A DNA stretch of 42,671 nt from CAYSWS01 sp965603395 (lineage in GTDB: Bacteria; Patescibacteriota; WWE3; UBA101185; UBA10185). The stretch is from the NCBI GenBank assembly GCA_965603395.1, contig CBFDCV010000002.1, forward strand, positions 1-42,671. The letters run 5' to 3'. Under the pieces are notes generated by a model. The model was not told the origin of the DNA. It saw only the letters and a program-made list of their open reading frames with translations, and did not search any database. The position numbers and the translations under genes were made by a program. This document shows positions 7,799-14,303 of this stretch, in pieces (position 1 is the stretch's first letter; the number at the start of each line of letters is the position of its first letter).

Positions 7799-7845
7799 CA
7801 GGTTTTATGTCGTTAAAGACACCTTATACGACAACAAAAAACCTG
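7799..7845 (-). terminator. Hairpin downstream of tRNA-Pro(GGG)
   Basis: CAGGTTTT...TGTCGT (7799-7813) is complementary to ACGACA...AAACCTG (7828-7845), giving a nested hairpin directly 3' of the tRNA. On the minus strand it is followed by a T-rich stretch, so it may terminate the tRNA transcript. Confidence 0.45.
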
Positions 7846-7919
7846 GTCGGGGTGACAGGACTCGAACCTGCGACCTCACGCACCCCATGCGTACGCGCTA
7901 CCAACTGCGCCACACCCCG
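7844..7919 (-). tRNA. tRNA-Pro (anticodon GGG)
   Basis: Minus strand: acceptor arms CGGGGTG/CACCCCG, D region TGGCGCAGTTGGTAGCGC, anticodon stem TACGC/GCGTG around loop ATGGGGT (anticodon GGG), T arm with GGTTCGAGTCC, discriminator A, and encoded CCA. Its acceptor stem is identical to that of the CGG tRNA 2.1 kb away. Confidence 0.95.
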
Positions 7920-7992
7920 TTGCCATTAGTATTTTACACTAAAAAAAATGAAAAAAGGGGAAGTAGATATTTTATCAAACTTCCCCTCAGGG

Positions 7993-8250
7993 CTACCATC
8001 TGGTGAAAGCCCAAGCTTCAATCGATTCCAACCTTTTAGCTACATTTAAAACATTTCCCAATACCTTTCTCCGTTCAGGTCCCCTTTCCTGTACACGTAC
8101 TTTGAATGTGTGCAGCGTTCCTCTGATTTCGTTACTCTCATCTATGAGCGGTGTCTCCCCTTCATGCCTGAATATTTTCCTGATTTTTCCACGCGCTTTA
8201 CTCGCTTGAGTTTTGTTTCTACAAACCACTATGGCAATCGTATGTTTCAT
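7993..8250 (-). CDS. Hypothetical protein, 85 residues
   Basis: Not recognised. A short protein with a hydrophobic first strand (TIAIVVC), a basic helix (KTQASKARGKIRKIFRHEG) and a mixed alpha/beta pattern. The start is supported by CTAGGAGAG a few bases upstream. It is third in a minus-strand operon after the A1408-type methyltransferase and the 8261-8578 gene, 10 bases downstream of the latter. Confidence 0.6.
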   Translation of the reverse strand: MKHTIAIVVCRNKTQASKARGKIRKIFRHEGETPLIDESNEIRGTLHTFKVRVQERGPERRKVLGNVLNVAKRLESIEAWAFTRW

Positions 8251-8260
8251 ATTATCTCTC

Positions 8261-8578
8261 CTAGTTTTGTATAAGAATGCTTTTCGGACAGTGCGGTTCT
8301 ATTACATAGCTGTGGACAGCGCCGTCTATATAAAGTTGTTCTAATGTGCCATCTAATATGTTCCAGAAAGCCATAGTGTCCACATAAACTTTGAACGTCC
8401 AGATATCAGTGCTTGGAACGTGTGTGTCGCCGAGAATTGTGGCGGGTAATCTCCATTGTTCTATATCGGACAAGTCACAGCTGCTACCCGCTAGTTTTAG
8501 GTCAGATCTAAGCCTTTTTATTACATCTTCCATTGACTGAGGGTCTGGGCAAAACACCCGACCCTTGATAGATAACAT
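8261..8578 (-). CDS. Hypothetical protein, 105 residues
   Basis: Not recognised. Its three cysteines are spread out, and no membrane segment or known motif is visible. The Shine-Dalgarno AGGAGGAG begins right after the stop codon of the upstream methyltransferase gene (10 bases between the genes), which shows co-transcription and translational coupling within the operon 9233 -> 8261 -> 7993. Confidence 0.6.
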   Translation of the reverse strand: MLSIKGRVFCPDPQSMEDVIKRLRSDLKLAGSSCDLSDIEQWRLPATILGDTHVPSTDIWTFKVYVDTMAFWNILDGTLEQLYIDGAVHSYVIEPHCPKSILIQN

Positions 8579-8588
8579 CTCTCCTCCT

Positions 8589-9233
8589 TTACGCTATTTT
8601 TTTTGTCAAGGTTAGTTTGAATATTTCCCTTATCTTACCAAAAGATAGTTTTTTACTCCAAGTTGTTTCAATCTTCTTTAAATCCGTCTTTTTGATTTGC
8701 TGTAACGAGACATACTCAAACCCGTTAGCACAAAGGTTAGGAATTATAACATTTTCTATATAGTCTTTTGAAAGAGGCGGCAGCTCCAGCCTTTCAATTT
8801 CAGATGGTTCGAATTCTTGGTAATAGCCGAATATTATTTCAAGCTCACCTCCGGTTTTCAGTAAACTGCAAAGTTTTTTAGCATTTTCTCTTGAAGGCAA
8901 GACAACATTTTTTAGAAGTGTGCCCCAAGGCAGTAGTATAAACACCTTATTAGCCGTGTTAATAAGTTCTTTAGGAAGAAGTTCTATAGAACCTAAACAA
9001 AAAATTACGTTAGGTAACTTTTTACGAACTGATTTTATTGAATAATTTTTAAGTTGCTTTTCACTAGGATCAATACCTATATAAAAGAAATCAGGATTAT
9101 CTACAGCACTTTTATACACAAACCTGCCATCGCCAGTTCCCAGATCAATAATGGTTTTGTCATAACATTTTGTTAAACCCAGCAGCTCTTCTTTGCTTAA
9201 TTCAATATTTTTATTTCCTAACACAGTTTTCAC
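8589..9233 (-). CDS. KamB/NpmA-like 16S rRNA (adenine-1408-N1) methyltransferase
   Basis: 214 residues, the size of this family. IIDLGTGDGRFVYKSA (about 28-43) is the SAM-binding motif I in the form seen in KamB/NpmA, followed by YIGIDPSEKQL. LPWGTLL (101-107) carries a Trp at 103 and TTWSKKL a Trp at 192; NpmA uses Trp107 and Trp197 to grip A1408. Known members methylate A1408 in the decoding site and give aminoglycoside resistance. In this organism it may be a housekeeping or self-protection enzyme. Start GTG 9233, leaderless-type: TATCAT lies 6 bases upstream. Confidence 0.75.
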   Translation of the reverse strand: MKTVLGNKNIELSKEELLGLTKCYDKTIIDLGTGDGRFVYKSAVDNPDFFYIGIDPSEKQLKNYSIKSVRKKLPNVIFCLGSIELLPKELINTANKVFILLPWGTLLKNVVLPSRENAKKLCSLLKTGGELEIIFGYYQEFEPSEIERLELPPLSKDYIENVIIPNLCANGFEYVSLQQIKKTDLKKIETTWSKKLSFGKIREIFKLTLTKKIA

Positions 9234-9256
9234 CCTATAATGATAAGATAAAGCCG
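9234..9256. promoter_or_regulatory. 23-base divergent promoter with overlapping -10 elements
   Basis: The whole intergenic region between GTG 9233 (minus) and ATG 9257 (plus). Minus-strand TATCAT (9240-9245) sits 6 bases before GTG 9233; plus-strand TAAGAT (9244-9249) sits 7 bases before ATG 9257. An alternative plus -10 is TATAAT 9236-9241. Any -35 must lie inside the opposite gene. Confidence 0.5.
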
Positions 9257-10075
9257 ATGAAAATACTACCTATATGGCAGCCTGTTGGTTTTTCTACACA
9301 CTTAATTTCTCAAAGAGTGGGAGAATTTTATGGAGTGAAAACTTCCCATACGGGAACTTTGGATCCCATGGCAGAGGGGGTAATAATAGTTTTGTTAGGG
9401 GAGGAGCGTTTAAAAAAGTATGAACACGCAAAATGGCTTAAAAATTACGAATTTTACATAATATTTAGTATTTCAACTGATTCATACGACACGTTAGGTC
9501 TTGCTACAAGTGTTTTTCAACCTATAAATATTGAGGAAAAAGAACTTAAAAGTACTTTATGTACTTTTATTGGTGACTACAAACAAAAAGTACCACCACT
9601 ATCCACAATAAAAATTAAAGGCAAACATTTACACGAATATTTCCATTCCGAAGAAAAAGTAAATTTACCGGAAAAACAAGGAAAAATATACAACCTCAAA
9701 CTAAAAAGCCTAAAAAGTATGAAATCCAAGGATTTAGTTGAAAATATTACTGAAAATATATCTCTCGTTACGGGAGATTTCAGACAAAATGAAATTGCTA
9801 ATCAGTGGAAAGCCTTTTTGAAAAACAAAAACATACCGGACTCGATTACAATAGCAAAACTAGAAGCAAAAACATCAAAAGGTATTTATATAAGATCTCT
9901 TACTCAAGATATAGCTAAAAAAATGGGTACTATAGGGATTGCCCATGGAATTATTCGTACAAAAAATGGAAAATATGGCAAAAAAGAGTGTAAAATCTTA
10001 GAAGAAATATTTGGAAAAAATTACCAAAAAGTGTATGATTTCAACTCCAAGTACAGATTTACTGTGGTAAAATGA
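9257..10075 (+). CDS. truB: tRNA pseudouridine(55) synthase-like protein
   Basis: The frame opens earlier (9170), but homology begins at ATG 9257 (MKILPIWQPVGFSTHLI). SHTGTLDPMAEGVI holds the TruB catalytic Asp in its usual motif. YIRSLTQDIA and the preceding IAKLEAKTSKG match the second conserved TruB block (RSLxxDLG-like). At 272 residues it lacks room for a C-terminal PUA domain. The usual product makes pseudouridine 55 in the T loop of tRNAs. The middle (about 140-200) is unusually Lys-rich. Confidence 0.85.
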   Translation: MKILPIWQPVGFSTHLISQRVGEFYGVKTSHTGTLDPMAEGVIIVLLGEERLKKYEHAKWLKNYEFYIIFSISTDSYDTLGLATSVFQPINIEEKELKSTLCTFIGDYKQKVPPLSTIKIKGKHLHEYFHSEEKVNLPEKQGKIYNLKLKSLKSMKSKDLVENITENISLVTGDFRQNEIANQWKAFLKNKNIPDSITIAKLEAKTSKGIYIRSLTQDIAKKMGTIGIAHGIIRTKNGKYGKKECKILEEIFGKNYQKVYDFNSKYRFTVVK

Positions 10076-10085
10076 CAATTGCTTT

Positions 10086-10448
10086 ATGTCAACAGAAAAA
10101 ATAGCAAACAGATTAAAAATAATAAAAGATATCAGCGATGAAATAAAAAAGGTCAGAGCTCTTTATACAGAGGATTTGGAGCAGGATCAGTCGTATATTG
10201 AGTTACAGGAAGAAAAGAAAAAAATTAGGGAAGAAAGTAGAACACACAGGCTAAGATCCTTAAATAATCCCACATTTAGTGAGTACGAGTTGCACCTAAA
10301 GGAATTAAAGGAAGACATGAAGGAAAATAAAGAGATATTGGCGCAAGAAATTGCTGATTATTACAAGGAATCGGGAAAAATGGAGATAACCGATGAGGAG
10401 GGACACACTAGAAGGATAGTGTTTTCCGTGAAGTTGGTGAGGGGGTAG
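10086..10448 (+). CDS. Coiled-coil hypothetical protein
   Basis: 120 residues, highly charged (many Glu and Lys), predicted almost wholly helical to about residue 95, with heptad-like spacing. A short beta-like tail follows (MEITDEEGHTRRIVFSVKLV). Not recognised. The ATG lies 12 bases after TAAAAT (10068-10073) that overlaps the truB stop codon, so it may be transcribed with truB or from this site. Confidence 0.6.
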   Translation: MSTEKIANRLKIIKDISDEIKKVRALYTEDLEQDQSYIELQEEKKKIREESRTHRLRSLNNPTFSEYELHLKELKEDMKENKEILAQEIADYYKESGKMEITDEEGHTRRIVFSVKLVRG

Positions 10449-10487
10449 CAATAGAAAATATAAAAAATTTATGAGAAAATTGGCATT

Positions 10488-10613
10488 ATGGCAAGGACTA
10501 AAGCACACGATCATATAAAATCGGTAAAAAGAAAATTAACTAAGAAGAAAAAACACGCTCAAGCTAATCGTATTAGAAGAAAAGCCAGGCAGAAAATAAA
10601 ACGTGTTTGCTAA
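10488..10613 (+). CDS. Very basic 41-residue protein
   Basis: ATG 10488 to TAA 10611-10613; sequence begins MARTKAHDHIKSVKRKLTKKKK and ends RKARQKIKRVC. Roughly half the residues are Lys, Arg or His, like small ribosomal or nucleic-acid-binding proteins, but I do not recognise a family. A GAAAAT (10475-10480) lies 7 bases before the ATG, in the leaderless pattern. It sits 40 bases before the isoprenyl transferase gene. Confidence 0.5.
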   Translation: MARTKAHDHIKSVKRKLTKKKKHAQANRIRRKARQKIKRVC

Positions 10614-10653
10614 AAAGTGCCGGAATGTAAGTGATTTTAATAATTAATTACAC

Positions 10654-11442
10654 ATGACTATAGACGAACAATTTAATTCTATTCCTAAAGACCAGTTTCC
10701 AAACCACATAGCCCTTATTCCTAATGGGAATAGAACCTGGGCTAAGTTAAAAGGATTGACTGCTATTGACGGTCACAACGAAGGTGTTGAGGTGCTTATT
10801 AAGTTTTCCAGAATAATTAGAAAATGGGGTATACATACAGCTACTGTTTGGGGAAGTTCCACCGAAAATCTTGTAAGAAGAGACCCTAAAGAGGTGGCAA
10901 ACTTATTTAAATTATTAAACTACGTACTTGATACTACGGGAGAAGAAGCTGATGAGGATGGTGTTAGGTTGATCCACATTGGTAACAAGAAAAGATTGCC
11001 AAAAGAATTAGTAAAAAAGATCAAGGATTGGGAAGAAAAGACTAAAGATAACAAAAACCACGTAGCTAATATTGCTTTTGCCTATGGTGGCCACGACGAA
11101 CTATTTAGAGGTATGAAAAAAGCATTTGAGGATATACAGGCCGGTAACATTACTTTTGAGGATTTAATGGAAGTTACAGGTATGTACCACAATAAATACC
11201 CCTATCATAGATTTAAAGATTACTTGGATACTAAAGATCAGCTGTACCCCTATCCGGATCTGATTCTCAGGACTGCCGGTGAGAACAGATTAAGCGGTTT
11301 TATGCCTTGGCAGGGTGTCTATTCAGAGTATTATTCCACTACAAAGTTAATGCCCGAGATGACAGAAGAAGAATACAAGAAAGCTATAATTGCTTATGCT
11401 AATAGGGATAGATCGTTTGGTGGGAACAAAACAAAGAAATAG
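10654..11442 (+). CDS. uppS: Isoprenyl (undecaprenyl diphosphate synthase-like) transferase with altered active site
   Basis: The family signature is HIALIPNGNRTWAK (18-31), then GH (about 41), SSTENLVRR (about 71-79), AFAYGG and PDLILRTAGENRLSGFMPWQ near the C-terminus. UppS condenses isopentenyl diphosphate units into the C55 carrier for cell-wall and polysaccharide sugars. Two residues stand out: the catalytic Mg-binding Asp (E. coli Asp26) is Asn24, and the Arg equivalent to E. coli Arg30 is Thr28. RTGGE is also RTAGE. The rest of the fold is intact, so the gene is not decayed. It may be a second, non-classical or low-activity paralogue. Confidence 0.8.
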   Translation: MTIDEQFNSIPKDQFPNHIALIPNGNRTWAKLKGLTAIDGHNEGVEVLIKFSRIIRKWGIHTATVWGSSTENLVRRDPKEVANLFKLLNYVLDTTGEEADEDGVRLIHIGNKKRLPKELVKKIKDWEEKTKDNKNHVANIAFAYGGHDELFRGMKKAFEDIQAGNITFEDLMEVTGMYHNKYPYHRFKDYLDTKDQLYPYPDLILRTAGENRLSGFMPWQGVYSEYYSTTKLMPEMTEEEYKKAIIAYANRDRSFGGNKTKK

Positions 11443-11443
11443 A

Positions 11444-11890
11444 CTATTCTTCCAGAGTACTATCTAAGTAGGCCTCCTCCACCATTTCCAAATTTAGTTT
11501 GTTTAACTCTATAATCTTTGCTTTAGGATCGAATTTTTCTGATTCTAGTGGAAGCATTTCCTCTGGTGTTTCAGTGACCACTTCAGTTGTTTCTACCTGT
11601 ACAGGAGCTATGGTAGATTTGTCCTTCATTCTCAAAGCGAAAACTAAACTCACTATAGAAATTACACCAAAAACTATTGTAACAGTGATCAGGAAAATCA
11701 TTTTATTGTGAGGCTGTGTGTGCATTTTAGTTACCGGCACAGTAGGTGCAGGCTTTTTCGGTTGTGGCGACTGCGCGGGCTGTGGTGATTGTGCCGGTTG
11801 CTGCGGTTGCGCGGGCTGTGGTGATTGTGCGGGTTGTACTGGCGGGTTGGATGGGATATTCATATTTACATTTGCATTTTCATTATTCAT
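11444..11890 (-). CDS. Single-pass membrane protein with Pro/Gln-rich N-terminal repeats
   Basis: 148 residues: an Asn-rich start, a Pro-Gln-Ala repeat region (about 15-48, QPAQSPQ-like units), one membrane segment (about 65-86), then an acidic tail of about 60 residues. Not recognised; the design suggests a cell-surface or envelope linker protein. It overlaps the upstream secreted-protein gene by 8 bases and has a GGAGG ribosome site 8-12 bases before the ATG, so the two form an operon. Confidence 0.65.
   Translation of the reverse strand: MNNENANVNMNIPSNPPVQPAQSPQPAQPQQPAQSPQPAQSPQPKKPAPTVPVTKMHTQPHNKMIFLITVTIVFGVISIVSLVFALRMKDKSTIAPVQVETTEVVTETPEEMLPLESEKFDPKAKIIELNKLNLEMVEEAYLDSTLEE
11772..11830. 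repeat. 23-base direct repeat, 36-base period, within the Pro/Gln-rich coding region
   Basis: TGCGCGGGCTGTGGTGATTG plus TGC occurs at 11772-11794 and again, identical, at 11808-11830. The perfect DNA identity of the two copies points to recent duplication or slippage rather than only protein-level selection. Confidence 0.7.
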
Positions 11891-12383
11891 TTTCTACATC
11901 CTCCAAAGATAATATGTTTTGCCTGATATCTTCCTGATACAGCTGTGTGATGTCCATGGCGCTTTTTCTTACGTCTCCTAATGCTTCTTTAGCCCCCACA
12001 AAGTCTTTAGCATAAATCTCTTCTTTTCCACAAGCACTTTTATCTGCTTTTTCTAGTGCATCAATGAAATCTTCATAGTTTTCTTCGAAGACTTCAATAA
12101 AATCCTCAAGTTCATCCAAGTTTTTGTATATTTCATCAACCTCGTACCCCAAAACCTCCGCTTTTTTAGCAAAAGCAGCTAGTTTAAGGTATAAAATTTG
12201 ATAGGTGAGGGCGTGCTCAGGTTTATTGGCTTGATAAGTTTGGATTTTTTCCTGTATCTTTTCTTGAACTACCACACAAGAAGCAGCTTCAGTTTCAGGT
12301 TTTTCTTCAGTCTGCGCTGATACAACCAAAAAAGTTGGTAGCATCATTAAGCCTAGTATTAGGGCAATAAACTTAGCTTTCAT
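11883..12383 (-). CDS. Secreted or surface helical protein
   Basis: 166 residues with a clear signal peptide (MKAKFIALILGLMMLPTFLVVSAQ, cleavage probably after SAQ). The mature part is predominantly helical and acidic and has two cysteines (about residues 36 and 118). Not recognised. It leads the operon with the Pro/Gln-rich membrane protein. A minus-strand TATACT (12392-12397) lies 8 bases before the ATG. Confidence 0.65.
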   Translation of the reverse strand: MKAKFIALILGLMMLPTFLVVSAQTEEKPETEAASCVVVQEKIQEKIQTYQANKPEHALTYQILYLKLAAFAKKAEVLGYEVDEIYKNLDELEDFIEVFEENYEDFIDALEKADKSACGKEEIYAKDFVGAKEALGDVRKSAMDITQLYQEDIRQNILSLEDVENE

Positions 12384-12391
12384 ACAAGTAC

Positions 12392-12422
12392 AGTATATCT
12401 TAAATTATTGCGTGTGTATAAT
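12392..12422. promoter_or_regulatory. Divergent leaderless-type -10 elements
   Basis: Minus-strand TATACT at 12392-12397 serves ATG 12383 (gap 8). Plus-strand TATAAT at 12417-12422 serves ATG 12430 (gap 7). The two units diverge from a 46-base intergenic region. Confidence 0.5.
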
Positions 12423-12429
12423 AAATATT

Positions 12430-13278
12430 ATGTACATTTCCATTGATTTAGGGGGTACAAACACCCGCATAGCATCGTCCAAAGATTTGGGGAAAATTTT
12501 AAAAGTAGAGAGAGTAAAAACTGAGCAAAACGTAGCTTTAGAGAGAAAAATCATCATCTCAGCCGTAGAAAAATTGTGTAAGGAAGAAAAAATTGATGGT
12601 ATTTGCGTGGGAGTTCCGGGGTTTGTGAATAAAAAAGACAAAAAGTTCGAAAAAATCGTGAATGTCCCGTCACTTAGCGGACTTTCCTATGAAGATCTGT
12701 TCGGTGACCTGGTAAATCCGGATTTGGTTATTGCACAAAACGATGCCACCTTAGCCGGTTTGGGGGAAGCAGTTGTAGGGGCTGGGCAGGATTATGAGGT
12801 AGTAGTTTATCTCACATTGAGTACAGGTGTAGGAGGGGTAAGAATTGCAGGTAAAAAAATCGATCCTACTCAAAATTTTTCCGAACCCGGACATATGAGA
12901 GTTCAAGAGAATGGTTTGGTATGCCCTCATTGTCATCAGAAAGGGTGTATATCAGCCTATATTTCAGGAGCGGCCTTTGAAGATGTTTATAAAGTAAGAC
13001 CATCTAAGTGTGAAGATAGAGAGGTTTGGGGGGAGTATGCCAAAAAATTAACATACCTAATTATTAACGTTTTAGCTACATGGGCTCCTGACGCAATTAT
13101 TTTAGGAGGAAGCATTTCAAACAAATTCGAACAATATTTTAAAGAACCATTATTTGATAATTTATCCAAACAGAATTTTTTTACTATTCCTCCTATACTG
13201 AAATCAAAGCTTGACGACAACTCAGGATTATATGGGGGTTTAATATTGTTAAACCAAGTTTTCGGATCTAATACATGA
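12430..13278 (+). CDS. ROK-family sugar kinase-like protein
   Basis: MYISIDLGGTNTRIA is the phosphate-1 ATP-binding motif at the N-terminus. Next come DGICVGVPGFV, LSTGVGG (second phosphate loop), SEPGHM (ROK ExGH signature) and a Cys/His zinc motif CPHCHQKGCISAYIS. Length (282) is normal for ROK. These enzymes phosphorylate glucose or other hexoses and amino sugars; the substrate is not clear. The longer GTG start at 12412 would place TATAAT inside the coding region, so ATG 12430, 7 bases after TATAAT, is preferred. It overlaps the next gene by 4 bases. Confidence 0.85.
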   Translation: MYISIDLGGTNTRIASSKDLGKILKVERVKTEQNVALERKIIISAVEKLCKEEKIDGICVGVPGFVNKKDKKFEKIVNVPSLSGLSYEDLFGDLVNPDLVIAQNDATLAGLGEAVVGAGQDYEVVVYLTLSTGVGGVRIAGKKIDPTQNFSEPGHMRVQENGLVCPHCHQKGCISAYISGAAFEDVYKVRPSKCEDREVWGEYAKKLTYLIINVLATWAPDAIILGGSISNKFEQYFKEPLFDNLSKQNFFTIPPILKSKLDDNSGLYGGLILLNQVFGSNT

Positions 13279-14270
13279 GAAATTTATTACCGATTGTTTT
13301 AATAGCTTTTGTTGTATGTGCCGGAGTGGCTTTTTTGATCATAAAATACCCCATCTCTACAGAACGGTCTGCAGAATTACAAAAGTTTTTAACCGGACCT
13401 CCTCCTACCATAGAAATAACCAAAGATTATGAGGGCGCTAAAATAGATCCTGTGAAATTATTGCGGGGATGTCCTGTCAAAGATTGTATTCCCTCCATCG
13501 ATGAGCCTGAGTTTGAATCACTGGCTGAAGCAAACGAGTGGTTGAACGATGACGATAGGGTGTTTGGTTTGGTTTATAAAGGAGTAGAAAGAGCCTATCC
13601 GCAAAGGATACTTAATTGGCACGAAATAGTTAATGATGAAGTAGCCGGGGATCCCGTAGCCGTAACTTTTTGCCCTCTTTGCGGTACAGCCGTGGCTTTT
13701 ATTAGGGAAGTGGATGGAAAAAAGGCAGAATTTGGAGTTTCAGGCTATTTATACAACAGTGATCTGATCATGTACGATCGCGTTGAAGGAAATTTATGGC
13801 AACAAATTACTTTAGAAGCCATTATTGGTCCTGCCGCCCGAAGAGATGAATTTTTGCAATGGGTTGGGGTTTCCACTACTGATTGGAAAGCCTGGAAAAC
13901 TCAGCACCCGAATACGGATGTATTGTCAAAACCAAGTAACTTTAAACGGGATTATGATCGCTATCCTTATGGTAGTTACGAAGAAAACAGTGAAGTAAGA
14001 TTTGGGGCCAAGCACGCAGACAAAAGACTTCATTCTAAAGATATAGTATATGGAGTAGTAGTAGGTGAGATGGCAAAAGCTTATCCGCTTGCAAAGCTTG
14101 AACTGCAACCGGTAATCGAAGACGTTATTGGAACTACCACAGTAGCTGTGAGTTATGAATCGGATGGTACAGTGGTTATTATCGACAAAAGCACACAAGA
14201 AGAGTTTGTTGTACAACGGTCTTTTTGGTTTGCTTGGGCTGTATTTCACCCCGCTACAGACCTTTATTAA
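13275..14270 (+). CDS. DUF3179 family membrane-anchored protein
   Basis: An N-terminal membrane anchor (about 4-24) leads a 300-residue domain with AYPQRILNWHEIVND and VTFCPLCGTAVAF, the hallmark DUF3179 motifs (a His and a CPLCG pair that could hold a metal or a redox disulfide). KDIVYGVVVGEMAKAYPL repeats the pattern of the first half. The biochemical role of the family is not established. Its ATG overlaps the stop of the ROK gene (ATGA), implying translational coupling. Confidence 0.85.
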   Translation: MRNLLPIVLIAFVVCAGVAFLIIKYPISTERSAELQKFLTGPPPTIEITKDYEGAKIDPVKLLRGCPVKDCIPSIDEPEFESLAEANEWLNDDDRVFGLVYKGVERAYPQRILNWHEIVNDEVAGDPVAVTFCPLCGTAVAFIREVDGKKAEFGVSGYLYNSDLIMYDRVEGNLWQQITLEAIIGPAARRDEFLQWVGVSTTDWKAWKTQHPNTDVLSKPSNFKRDYDRYPYGSYEENSEVRFGAKHADKRLHSKDIVYGVVVGEMAKAYPLAKLELQPVIEDVIGTTTVAVSYESDGTVVIIDKSTQEEFVVQRSFWFAWAVFHPATDLY

Positions 14271-14303
14271 CAAATCCCTTACAATGGTAAAATCTGGTTT
14301 GAG

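Noticed and set aside
5729..7919. The two tRNA-Pro genes as attL/attR of a 2-kb element
   Set aside because: Both are complete tRNAs with different anticodons and bodies, and no integrase lies between them.
9170..9256. Longer N-terminus for truB
   Set aside because: It would overlap the divergent methyltransferase gene and add 29 residues lacking homology; the promoter-like hexamers lie inside it.
11718..11937. Gly/Cys-rich and Val/Ala-rich plus-strand frames around 11.7-11.9 kb
   Set aside because: They arise from the repeated Pro/Gln codons read in reverse; the minus-strand gene has a membrane segment, ribosome site and operon context.
13926..14273. Antisense frame over the DUF3179 gene
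   Set aside because: The plus-strand protein has strong family motifs; the antisense peptide has no recognisable feature.
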